Shown here: piece after piece, positions 9,198-17,329 of the stretch
How the letters are laid out: each line of letters starts with the position of its first letter
Numbering within the stretch: the stretch's first letter is position 1
Assembly (NCBI RefSeq): GCF_910594985.1
Contig: NZ_CAJVCE010000001.1
Location: 124,001-188,000, forward strand
Length of the DNA: 64,000 bases
From: Paenibacillus allorhizosphaerae
GTDB lineage: Bacteria > Bacillota > Bacilli > Paenibacillales > NBRC-103111
Reading direction: 5' to 3'
The notes under the pieces: model-generated
Databases searched by the model: none
What the model was told of the DNA's origin: nothing
The model's input: the letters and a program-made list of their open reading frames with translations, nothing else
Translations under genes and position numbers: made by a program

Positions 9198-9818
9198 TTA
9201 CACAACGGAAAAAAGCAGCGGCCAAGAGCTGCTGCTTTTTGAGTATTTGTATAATATAAAACCGGAGAACTTTACGATTAATCCTTCTTTGATTTGATTT
9301 CTATACTTCTGGTCAAGGCTGACGCTAAATTGATTTCCCGGTCCTTGGCCTGAACCATAGCCATCTATTACATGGTTGTCGTATATAAGGTCCACCCCAT
9401 TAATATCTGTAAATTTCCATTTTTCTATTGAATCATAGGATTTAAACGAACCGCTATTTACTATTTCATCAAGATACAGAAACTCACCGGTTCTCCTATT
9501 CGCTGCAGTACTCGTTCTTGCTTCGAAATCGAAAATTATGGAACTACCGCTTAAAATTACTTTTCTTAGGATGATTTTCGTTTGATATTGTTCCTTAACT
9601 AATAGATTCACTACATTTTCACTTTCATGCTCCGGAATCCATTCTTCTTCTACAGAAAATTCAAATGATATCCCTTTATCTTGAACGTATAAATGATATC
9701 CTTGTTCTTTAATAATTTTGTTTAATGTCTGTTCCTCACTGTAATATCTTGTGAAATAAACACCCGATACAAAGAACAGTACAATTATAGAAAACAAAAT
9801 TTTTTTTCTTCTTCCCAT
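9198..9818 (-). CDS. Unknown protein with N-terminal membrane anchor
   Basis: I do not recognise this 206-residue protein. It begins with a basic stretch (MGRRKK) and a single hydrophobic segment at about 7-22. The rest is mostly beta-rich and extracytoplasmic by the positive-inside rule; it shows no Cys and no catalytic motif. Repeated alternation of short hydrophobic and charged strands suggests an immunoglobulin-like or lipocalin-like fold, which is only a guess. The gene is monocistronic and AT-rich compared with its neighbours. Its last ten or so codons also form a terminator hairpin. A similar DUF-type arrangement (signal plus beta domain) occurs in many secreted Bacillota proteins. Confidence 0.65.
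   Translation of the reverse strand: MGRRKKILFSIIVLFFVSGVYFTRYYSEEQTLNKIIKEQGYHLYVQDKGISFEFSVEEEWIPEHESENVVNLLVKEQYQTKIILRKVILSGSSIIFDFEARTSTAANRRTGEFLYLDEIVNSGSFKSYDSIEKWKFTDINGVDLIYDNHVIDGYGSGQGPGNQFSVSLDQKYRNQIKEGLIVKFSGFILYKYSKSSSSWPLLFSVV
9210..9240 (-). terminator. Terminator hairpin inside the end of the coding sequence
   Basis: AAAAAGCAGC and GCTGCTTTTT form a perfect 10-bp stem with an 11-nt loop, followed on the minus strand by a T run. The stem encodes the last residues of the 9198-9818 protein (KSSSSWPLLF), and the stop codon lies after the T run. Confidence 0.75.
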
Positions 9819-10013
9819 CTGCTCACCCTTTTTTTATCAAAACTTGAAATTAGTTTCTCGCCTCCTTTTCACAATGAAGACGTTGAATGGAATTTAAATG
9901 TTTCAATATTTATTCAGTTCTCTCTGTCCAAATACATCACTGGAGATAAATTCGAGTAAGCTGAGAAAGCACCATAAACTCCCTCATTTTCGACTGCAAT
10001 TCAGCGGCTCTTG

Positions 10014-11384
10014 TCAGATGAATTGAATGCATTTCCTGCTCGAGACTAACAGTTCCTTAATCCCTTCAGCAATGAGCATGATCCCCCTGTCGATTTTCTC
10101 TTCCGCAGCTTGTGAGACGCTGAGACGGATCACGTTGTCCTTCTGAAATTGCGGTAAATACATGTTGGACGCCTCGGTCAGTAAGACCCCTCTCCTCCCC
10201 AAATGATTTCTCAGCTGTTCTCCCGTTAGCGGCGATGGCAGCTCAAGGATCGCGTAAAAACCGGATCTCGGCTCGGAATAGACGGTGCCTGCCGGCAAAT
10301 ACCGTTTGCAAGCTTCTTTCAGCTTCTCGGCTTTGCTGCGGTAGATCGTCCGCATTTTGTACAAATGGGTTTCAAACATCCCATTTTCCAAATAAATTTC
10401 CAGTGCTCCCTGCATTAACACCGGGGTGTGTACATCGGCGGCATATTTGGCGTGAAGAAAAGACTCGTGCAGCTCCGGAGGAATCACGGCGAGCCCCAGA
10501 CGCAATCCGGGAAGCATGACTTTCGAGAAACTTTTCGTATAAATAACTCTTCCCGAAGGATCGTAGGCAAACATCGGATCTTGCTTGTTATTGTGATCAA
10601 GATCCCCCAGGTAGTCATCCTCGATGATATAGACATCGTATTTCTGCGCCAGCTCAACGATCTTTTTCTTCTGTTCGTTGGTGTAACTATAACCGGTTGG
10701 ATTATGGAATCTCGATACGGTATAGAACAGCTTGATGTCTCCGGTTTGAAATAAACGTTCCAGTTGCTCTAAATTCACCCCGTCTAGTGTAATATCTACA
10801 CCATAAGCATGTACCCCCTGCTGCCTAATGGATGCAAGCATGGAACTGTGAGTAGGTTGCTCTACCGCAATGTTGCTTTTTCCGTTTGGAAAAGGAAGGG
10901 AAATGAGCAGATGAAGCGCTTGTTGCGAGCCGGTAACGACAAAGATATGCTCCGGCACCGTAAACACTTGAACATCCCTCAGTTGCCGCGCCAGTTGCAC
11001 TCTTAAAGAATACAGCCCCTGAATTTCCGAATACGTAAATAGATCTTGCCGGTATCGCTCGATCGCCTGATTCATCGAATGCTGGAAATCCCGGTACGGC
11101 ATTGCCTCGGGGTCCGGACCGGCAGAAGCGAAGTCAATAACATTTCCTTCGCCCGGTTCTACTTTGTTAGAGCGCTCATGATCGACAACGAAATAACCGC
11201 TCCGAGGGACCGTATAAACGAGATGCTCAAGTTCCAACTGCTGATAAGCCTTAATAACGGTATTTAGACTGCAGTTTAACTCGAGCGACAATGACCGTAT
11301 AGACGGCAGTTGGTCCCCTCTTTGCAGCACACCGCCTTCCATGTCTTGTTTGATGCGTGCAATCACTTCCATATATTTTTTCAT
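10014..11384 (-). CDS. MocR/PdxR-type regulator (GntR helix-turn-helix fused to aminotransferase fold)
   Basis: A 456-residue protein with an N-terminal GntR winged helix (GDQLPSIRSLSLELNCSLNT at about 22-41) and a C-terminal aminotransferase class I fold. The pyridoxal phosphate segment KSFSKVMLPGLRLG holds the expected Lys, and the nucleotide-stacking block NPTGYSY is present. MocR proteins sense pyridoxal phosphate or amino compounds and bind direct repeats in divergent promoters. Here the divergent gene is a class D beta-lactamase 166 bp away, with tandem repeats in the gap. The usual targets of the family are vitamin B6, GABA or D-amino acid genes, so control of a beta-lactamase would be unusual. 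Confidence 0.92.
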   Translation of the reverse strand: MKKYMEVIARIKQDMEGGVLQRGDQLPSIRSLSLELNCSLNTVIKAYQQLELEHLVYTVPRSGYFVVDHERSNKVEPGEGNVIDFASAGPDPEAMPYRDFQHSMNQAIERYRQDLFTYSEIQGLYSLRVQLARQLRDVQVFTVPEHIFVVTGSQQALHLLISLPFPNGKSNIAVEQPTHSSMLASIRQQGVHAYGVDITLDGVNLEQLERLFQTGDIKLFYTVSRFHNPTGYSYTNEQKKKIVELAQKYDVYIIEDDYLGDLDHNNKQDPMFAYDPSGRVIYTKSFSKVMLPGLRLGLAVIPPELHESFLHAKYAADVHTPVLMQGALEIYLENGMFETHLYKMRTIYRSKAEKLKEACKRYLPAGTVYSEPRSGFYAILELPSPLTGEQLRNHLGRRGVLLTEASNMYLPQFQKDNVIRLSVSQAAEEKIDRGIMLIAEGIKELLVSSRKCIQFI

Positions 11385-11425
11385 TTAGCGTCACTCCTCT
11401 CGCTGTATGGTTACAGGACGCGAAT

Positions 11426-11445
11426 AAGTTCCAGCAAGTTGCAGA
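11426..11445. promoter_or_regulatory. Tandem direct repeat, candidate MocR operator
   Basis: AAGTTCCAGC is followed directly by AAGTTGCAGA, a 10-bp direct repeat with two mismatches. It lies just past a TATAAT (11457-11452, minus strand) that could be the -10 box of the MocR gene. MocR regulators characteristically bind direct repeats. Confidence 0.45.
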
Positions 11446-11550
11446 CAAGCTAGATTATACTGGGAAAGCCCCGCCAAAATAAAGGCGAAAGGAGGACAAA
11501 ATTGGGATTCACTGCAAATCCGAGTGTTCAACCGAAAGGAGATTAAAGCA

Positions 11551-12396
11551 ATGAAGAAACTAACTTCTGCAGCCGTATGGAAATTGGGAAGGATCGCACT
11601 GCTGTTATTCACCATCGTTCTGCTCGTTACCGGGATGACCTCGCCTCAGGTTCAGGCGGAAACGACACACACGCATGAACTGAAGATCGACTCGTTATTC
11701 CAGGGAACGCCGGGTACGATGATCATTAAAAACCTGAAAACCGGTCAACAATTGGTGTATAACGAACAAAGAAGCGTTCAGAAGTATACGCCGGAGTCTT
11801 CTTTTAAAGTGGCCAATGCCCTGATCGGACTTGAGGAAAAAGCAGTTGCCGATGAGTACGATGTCAAGCGCTGGGACGGCGTCATCCGCCAATTCGACGT
11901 ATGGAACCGGGATCATTCGCTGGCTTCCGCCATGCGAACCTCGGCTATCTGGTACTATCAGGCGATGGCGCGCGATATCGGCCGCGACAAGATGCAGCGC
12001 AATCTGGACCGGATAGGGTACGGAAATCGCGATATTTCCGGCGGCATCGATACGTTTTGGCTGGACAGCAGCCTCCGCATCACGGCCCAAGAGCAGGTTG
12101 ATTTCATGGAAAAGCTCGTAAATGAAACCTTACCCTATGGAAAACAAAATATGAAAACCGTCAAGCGGATTATGATTGACGATGAGCAGGACAACTACAC
12201 GATCCACGGGAAAACGGGGACGCGACTGTCCGATATGGGACTCGGCTGGTATGTAGGTTACGTAGAGACCAAACGGAATACTTGGGTTTTTGCCACCAAT
12301 GTGGACAGCAGCGGAACGACTGCGAGGAATATAACGAGAGATTGTTTGGAGAAGCTGAACATTATCAATCGACCGGATACGGTAAGTACGAAGTAA
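11551..12396 (+). CDS. Class D (OXA-type) beta-lactamase
   Basis: A 281-residue secreted serine beta-lactamase. It starts with a long signal peptide (cleavage probably after VQA, residue 36). Class D motifs appear in order: SSFK with Ser83 and Lys86, followed by the family stretch VANALIGLE; SAI at 131-133 in place of the usual SxV; YGN at 157-159; WLDSSLRIT at 170-178; and KTG at 221-223. It therefore should be an active enzyme of the Bacillus BPU/YbxI-like branch rather than a BlaR sensor. The ATG at 11551 follows AAAGGAG by 9 bp; a GTG 27 bp upstream lacks a ribosome site. It is divergent from a MocR regulator and is followed by a hairpin terminator. Confidence 0.92.
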   Translation: MKKLTSAAVWKLGRIALLLFTIVLLVTGMTSPQVQAETTHTHELKIDSLFQGTPGTMIIKNLKTGQQLVYNEQRSVQKYTPESSFKVANALIGLEEKAVADEYDVKRWDGVIRQFDVWNRDHSLASAMRTSAIWYYQAMARDIGRDKMQRNLDRIGYGNRDISGGIDTFWLDSSLRITAQEQVDFMEKLVNETLPYGKQNMKTVKRIMIDDEQDNYTIHGKTGTRLSDMGLGWYVGYVETKRNTWVFATNVDSSGTTARNITRDCLEKLNIINRPDTVSTK

Positions 12397-12409
12397 GCTG
12401 CAAAATCAC

Positions 12410-12448
12410 AAAATCGCCCCACTACAAAAGAGCTGTCGGGGCGATTTT
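12410..12448 (+). terminator. Terminator hairpin after the beta-lactamase gene
   Basis: AAAATCGCCCC and GGGGCGATTTT form a perfect 11-bp stem with a 17-nt loop, starting 14 bp past the stop codon. The T tail is short (TTTT). Confidence 0.75.
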
Positions 12449-12522
12449 CGCCATGCGACTAATATTTAGCTTTATTAATATTTAATATATTTAATTTTAT
12501 TTTGCAATCTCAATGACGCTTG

Positions 12523-13845
12523 TCATTTTTTCTTCTCAGCCTCAATTGCCTTATTCACTTCTTCCTCGGTCTGCCGCAGCGCCGTGTTGAGGTCGATTTC
12601 GCCAAGAATCGCTTTAATGAGATTGGTTTGCAGCGGACTGTTTAATTTCCCGTCATACTTGGTTCTAGCGATGGGCGAAGCAAATTTGTTGGTGAACACC
12701 GCTTTCACCACGTTTTTATTTTTCACATTCGAATCCTGCGCGAAAGCGTTCTTGATGCTTTCGTTTTTTAAGACGGGAATGTATCCTTTTTTGGACAATG
12801 CCAGCTGAGTCTCGTCCGAGGTTACATATTTCAAAACCTCCATCGCCTGATCCTTGTACTTGCTTGCGTTCGAAATGAACAGGAAATTCGGATAAGGCTG
12901 CGTCCCCATGCCCGGATTGTCTTTAAACACTGGCAAGGCGGCCATATCCCAGTCAAGGCTCTCAAAATCTTTTTGCCCCTGCAGTCCGAAGTTCATGACA
13001 TACATGGCGATGTTCCGCTCTTTCATAAAATCGTTGTTATTGAACAATCTTTTTAACGTCGCGATCTGCTCCTTGTAACCGATCGCTTTCGCCGGAGCCA
13101 TGATGAGCGTATCGACGATCTTTTTATATTTATCGCTGTTGATAGCGGCTTTCTCCGTTGCTTTATCCACAAACGGCAGAGAGTAGGCATTCATGCTGAG
13201 AACGTGTATATAGGATTGGCCGAGTCCGATGTATTGCGTGCCGTTGTCGTTTCGGGTCAACTTGTTGCCCAGCTCGATAGCTTCATCCCATGTCATGCCG
13301 TCCTTCGGATAACCGACGCCGAATTTATCGAATATCGCTTTGTTGTAGTATAGCACTAGACCGCCGCTGTGCACCGGAAAGCCGTACAACCCGCCGAATT
13401 GCTTGACCGCTTCGACCGTTGCCGGTTCAAAGCGGCTCATGTCGACATTATGTTTTTTGACGAGCTCGCTGAGGTCGAGCTGCGATCCTGTGGCCACGAC
13501 GGAATTCACTGCATTTCCGACGGAATCGTAGATGAGATCCACCTGGGCACCCGACGCGATCATATTCTCGATCGTGTTTGTACCGCTTCTTTGAATATAG
13601 GTAAATTTATAGTTGGGAAACTTCTTCTGCAGCTGATCACCGAACCGTTCGTTCCACACTTCTGGAGGATCGCCGGGAGCGCCGTATATAACGAGCTCCG
13701 CCGGTTCGTTCGCATACGATTTGGCTTGCTCGGCCGGTTTGTCGCTGTCGACGGACGATTGACCGCTTTTCCCATCGCTGCAAGCCGTAAGCCATACCGA
13801 TCCAATGACAAGCAATCCGGTAACGATAGTCCAATGTTTCCTCAT
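12523..13845 (-). CDS. Family 1 sugar-binding lipoprotein, orphan
   Basis: A 440-residue extracellular sugar-binding protein with lipobox LTAC (Cys22). Family marks include the YYNKAIFDKFGVGYP segment near residue 165, TWDEAIELGNKLT, and a closing RQTEEEVNKAIEAEKKK tail that is also seen in the two other small binding proteins in this window. The ATG follows AAAAGGGGAT. No permease gene is adjacent. It lies 120 bp downstream of the rhamnosidase-like gene on the same strand with no clear terminator between them, so it may import the sugar released by that enzyme's substrates. A candidate cre site lies 36-49 bp before its start. Confidence 0.9.
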   Translation of the reverse strand: MRKHWTIVTGLLVIGSVWLTACSDGKSGQSSVDSDKPAEQAKSYANEPAELVIYGAPGDPPEVWNERFGDQLQKKFPNYKFTYIQRSGTNTIENMIASGAQVDLIYDSVGNAVNSVVATGSQLDLSELVKKHNVDMSRFEPATVEAVKQFGGLYGFPVHSGGLVLYYNKAIFDKFGVGYPKDGMTWDEAIELGNKLTRNDNGTQYIGLGQSYIHVLSMNAYSLPFVDKATEKAAINSDKYKKIVDTLIMAPAKAIGYKEQIATLKRLFNNNDFMKERNIAMYVMNFGLQGQKDFESLDWDMAALPVFKDNPGMGTQPYPNFLFISNASKYKDQAMEVLKYVTSDETQLALSKKGYIPVLKNESIKNAFAQDSNVKNKNVVKAVFTNKFASPIARTKYDGKLNSPLQTNLIKAILGEIDLNTALRQTEEEVNKAIEAEKKK

Positions 13846-13880
13846 CGTTCTATCCCCTTTTTATGTGATTTGAAGGCTTG

Positions 13881-13894
13881 TGTATCCGTTTTCA
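13881..13894 (-). promoter_or_regulatory. Candidate CcpA (cre) site
   Basis: Minus-strand TGAAAACGGATACA matches the cre consensus TGWNANCGNTNWCA except for A in place of the central T. It lies upstream of the second orphan sugar-binding protein. Weaker than the site at 8058. Confidence 0.4.
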
Positions 13895-13965
13895 TTTTTC
13901 TACGACCATCTTAAGACAGCCTCTTCCGAATTTCTTGGAAGATTCTTCACACAATTAGGGTAATA

Positions 13966-16170
13966 TTACAGCGATCCGTGCTCCGCACCATCTTCGACAA
14001 CATGAACGCCTTCCGGCAAGGTCAACTGCATTCGTCCATCCTGATATGAAAATGTAATGTTCCCTGCAGCGACCCGAAACGAAAGCTTGACGCTTTGAAG
14101 CGATGCAGGCAGACGAGGTGAAAAGTTCACTTTCGTCCACCCGGGAGCCGCAGGCTTTAATCCGATCACATGTTCGATCATATACGGGATCGGTGCGCTC
14201 GCCCAAGGGTGACACAAGCTCGTATTCCATTTCAACGATTTGGACCACGCTTCAAAGCATGTCGTCGCCCCTTCCTTAACCATATTCCCCCAGGAGTGCA
14301 AATCTTCCGAGCTTAGCAGCTCGTACGCGAGATCATGTTCGTCCGCCGCGGCGAGCGCGTTTAAGACGAAGTACGCCATATACACCCCGCAGGAAAGACG
14401 CTTGGCGCGAATCAACTCGACCACCGATTTCCTTGCTTCGTCCGGCACCAAACCGAACAGCAGCGGCAGCGCGTTGGCATGAAGCGACGCGTGCGAAGAG
14501 TGCTCCGCATCGGCAAAGAGCTTCGTATCGCTACGATAGAACGTCCGACAGAAGGCTTCCCGGAAACTTGCCAAATCGCCGGATTCCGGAAGGTGCAGGT
14601 GCCTGCGGATTTCCGCGACGGCAAGCATAGCTCCATAGTAAAACGCGTTGATCACATTATGGCAGCCTTCTCCCGGAACGCGCTTCAGCGGAAAATCGTA
14701 GCCGTCCCTCATCCCTTCCGGCCAATCGACGAGGTTCCATTTATCGGCTACGTTTGCAAGAAGACCGTCTTCGCGCCGGTACTTATCGAAGTAACGCATC
14801 ATTCGCTCGGCGACCGGATACATCTCTTCCAAAAAAGCTTTGTCTCCGCTTTGCATATAATACTGCAGAAGCTGCATCGGCCACTGGAAAGAAAAATCGG
14901 CGATTTCCTGCATGTGATGCCCCGGAGCGACCGCCACCATCCCCGGACAAACCCGGGAAGAAAGCAATGCAAAATCCAGCAGCGATTTGCGGAATAGTCT
15001 CAAATCTCCCGACAAGTAAGCATGTGCGTGCGTAATGATCGTATTGTCGCCCAAATATTGGCCCTTTTCCCTGGAGGGGCAATCCACATAATTTTCTTGC
15101 GAGCCGTATTTCACCCCGTTCTTGCAAATCGACCAAATCGCATTAAGCATCGGGTCGGATGAGTCGAACAGACACGCTTGTTCATCCAGCGGATAATGGC
15201 GGACGGTCGCGGAGAAGCTGCCGGTATCGATAAAGATTTCTTGTACGGCAAGCACCTCGACATACCGGAACGCCTTATAATCAAACAGCTCGAACTCGTC
15301 GTCTAGTCCCGATAATGTCCAATGCTCGCGGTACACGCAATTGCATCGCATCTCTTCCCGAACGCGGCCGTTCTCCCACAATTCTTCGCCGCATCGGATT
15401 TCAATGACTTGCCCGGGTTTCCCCTTGGCCTTCATGCGAAACTGACCGGTAATTTCGTGACCGAAATCGATCAAATAGCCTTCATCCGTCAGCGCATGAA
15501 TCCGTTCGGGTTTCACTTCATAGACGGACAAAGGCGGTGTCGGCTGCAAAAATAACCTGTGATCGTCGGCCCAATGTTCCCAAGCCGGATTCCAATCCGT
15601 ATCGTCAAATTCGCGATCCCGCCATCCGTTGATCTTCAGCCGTTGATCGATATTTTCCAGAAACTGCGTATTGTAACCGGTCGTCCCGCCACTGCGATAT
15701 TCCTCGGACAACCGGTATTTCCAAGTGCGGTCCGTCCGTTCGGCCACTTTGCCGTTCACCGTCAATTCGGCTATAAGTCCCTGACGGTTATCGCCGCTGT
15801 TATAGGACCGGCTAATAAGCCCGTGATAATACACATGGACGGCGATGACATTGCTCCCCTCCACCAAGTAAGAAGCGAGATCGAACTGATTGTAATAGTA
15901 ATGAAAATAGTTCGCTTGCGCGGGGCCTTGCCCGACGAACCTGCCGTTCACATACAATTTGTAATAGTCGTCCGCCGTAATGTCCAAAATGGCCGAGCGA
16001 ATACCGCCTTCCAAAGTAAATTCCTTTCTCGCCAGCATGTGACGATTTTGCAGCTCCCGCTTCGGCTCCGCATGCTTGACCGACTCCAATTCTTTTTGGA
16101 ACACGTCGACAGGACGCAGCTCGCCAAACGTTGCATCCATGATCCATTTCGCTTCCCACTGTTTATCCAT
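13966..16170 (-). CDS. Alpha-L-rhamnosidase-like glycoside hydrolase, GH78
   Basis: A 734-residue cytoplasmic enzyme (no signal peptide) that should remove terminal alpha-L-rhamnose or a related sugar from oligosaccharides. The N-terminal half has two beta-sandwich domains with the Bac_rhamnosid_N-like DDYYKLYVNGRFVGQGPA stretch; the C-terminal half is the six-hairpin catalytic barrel. The catalytic block DCPSREKGQYLGD carries the Asp and general-acid Glu in the REK arrangement known for part of GH78, and GATTCFEAW holds the second catalytic Glu. ATG 16170 follows GGAG by 7 bp. It is divergent from an AraC regulator and upstream of a sugar-binding protein: a compact glycoside-use locus. Confidence 0.88.
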   Translation of the reverse strand: MDKQWEAKWIMDATFGELRPVDVFQKELESVKHAEPKRELQNRHMLARKEFTLEGGIRSAILDITADDYYKLYVNGRFVGQGPAQANYFHYYYNQFDLASYLVEGSNVIAVHVYYHGLISRSYNSGDNRQGLIAELTVNGKVAERTDRTWKYRLSEEYRSGGTTGYNTQFLENIDQRLKINGWRDREFDDTDWNPAWEHWADDHRLFLQPTPPLSVYEVKPERIHALTDEGYLIDFGHEITGQFRMKAKGKPGQVIEIRCGEELWENGRVREEMRCNCVYREHWTLSGLDDEFELFDYKAFRYVEVLAVQEIFIDTGSFSATVRHYPLDEQACLFDSSDPMLNAIWSICKNGVKYGSQENYVDCPSREKGQYLGDNTIITHAHAYLSGDLRLFRKSLLDFALLSSRVCPGMVAVAPGHHMQEIADFSFQWPMQLLQYYMQSGDKAFLEEMYPVAERMMRYFDKYRREDGLLANVADKWNLVDWPEGMRDGYDFPLKRVPGEGCHNVINAFYYGAMLAVAEIRRHLHLPESGDLASFREAFCRTFYRSDTKLFADAEHSSHASLHANALPLLFGLVPDEARKSVVELIRAKRLSCGVYMAYFVLNALAAADEHDLAYELLSSEDLHSWGNMVKEGATTCFEAWSKSLKWNTSLCHPWASAPIPYMIEHVIGLKPAAPGWTKVNFSPRLPASLQSVKLSFRVAAGNITFSYQDGRMQLTLPEGVHVVEDGAEHGSL

Positions 16171-16376
16171 ATCTGCTCTCCTCACCTGCTGACGAATCGA
16201 TTTTCCCTTCTCCTATTCACCCTACCATCGATGCGACCGATTTTCTTGGCGGGATTGCCGGACGATTTGGACGATTTGCCTTTTCCACTCATTGCCAATC
16301 CCATTTCACTCCACTACAATGAGGAATAGATCTTTGGCTTTCATCTGGAATGTGCGGAAAGAGGTGGAATGCAAAT

Positions 16377-17273
16377 ATGGAATTGTATACGAAAAGCTAT
16401 TATCTGGAAAGCGAAGAATTTCCCTTCTCCGTCTTGCCGTTCTCCAATATGCCCGATCGACCTTCCAAGCCGCATACCCATGACTTTATCGAGCTGGTAT
16501 ACGTCGTTAACGGTTGCGGGGAACATGTATACAAAGGGCGTGCTTATCCGATTTCTGCCGGGGATATTTTTGTCATTCCGCCTTTTCTGGAGCACGATTA
16601 TCGTGTAACAGGGTCCAAACCTCTTGATATTTACAATGTCTTGTTTCTCCCCTCTCTACTAACTTCCGAATTGCAAACGCTGTCAAGCGTGACGCCGTTT
16701 GTCAACTTTTTTTATGTAGAACCGTTCTTGCGGCAAAACGCGGATTTTCAATCGCACATGAAATTAACTCCGCTGGAAGGACAAGAGGTGAAGCGCCGCT
16801 TGGACCGGATTGCCACCGAGTTCAACCAAAAAGCGCTAGGTTACCGCATTTCTATTAAAGCTTTGTTAATCGAATTGCTTGTATGGCTGAGCCGCTGCTA
16901 CGAGGAAAGATCCGTTGAACCAATGTTCCATGCCAGCGAATCGAAAGCGATCTGGCAGCTGTGCGAATATTTGGATCAGCACTATGACCAGCAAATCAAT
17001 CTGGAGCAAGTATGCCGTATGTGCGGGATGAGTCAGACGAGCTTTACGGCCAAGTTTAAACAGACGGTAGGCAAAACATTTATCGAATACCGCAACGAAA
17101 TCAGAATCCATGCCTCGCTTAAATGGCTTCGCGAAACCGACGATAAAATCATTCATGTGGCGGAACGCGTAGGAATACAAGACTTGAGCTATTACAACAA
17201 ACTGTTTAAGCATTATCTTGGACTTACGCCGCGGGAGTATCGCGTGAAATATCGTATTCCGTTAAGCAAGTGA
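16377..17273 (+). CDS. AraC-family regulator with cupin sensor domain
   Basis: A 298-residue regulator. The N-terminal 160 residues form a cupin (AraC_binding) with the HTHDFIELVYVVNG metal/sugar-pocket signature, and the C-terminal 100 residues have two helix-turn-helix units (CRMCGMSQTSFTAKFKQTVG and VGIQDLSYYNKLFKHYLG). The ATG at 16377 follows GAGGTGG by 9 bp; an ATG 27 bp upstream is also in frame but lacks a site. It is transcribed away from the GH78 gene with about 200 bp between starts, the normal arrangement for a glycoside-responsive activator of that gene. Confidence 0.9.
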   Translation: MELYTKSYYLESEEFPFSVLPFSNMPDRPSKPHTHDFIELVYVVNGCGEHVYKGRAYPISAGDIFVIPPFLEHDYRVTGSKPLDIYNVLFLPSLLTSELQTLSSVTPFVNFFYVEPFLRQNADFQSHMKLTPLEGQEVKRRLDRIATEFNQKALGYRISIKALLIELLVWLSRCYEERSVEPMFHASESKAIWQLCEYLDQHYDQQINLEQVCRMCGMSQTSFTAKFKQTVGKTFIEYRNEIRIHASLKWLRETDDKIIHVAERVGIQDLSYYNKLFKHYLGLTPREYRVKYRIPLSK

Positions 17274-17302
17274 GTTCGGTCGAATCGCGGGTAATGAATT
17301 GA

Positions 17303-17329
17303 ATAAAAAAAACGCGCTGTGCGCGCGTT
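17303..17329 (-). terminator. Terminator of the ABC-F gene
   Basis: AACGCGC / GCGCGTT forms a 7-bp stem with a 5-nt loop; minus-strand transcription then meets eight T. The stem begins at the stop codon of the ABC-F gene. Confidence 0.85.

Noticed and set aside
15559..16329. 256-codon plus-strand frame opposite the rhamnosidase gene
   Set aside because: Antisense shadow; the minus-strand frame has GH78 catalytic blocks and a good ribosome site.
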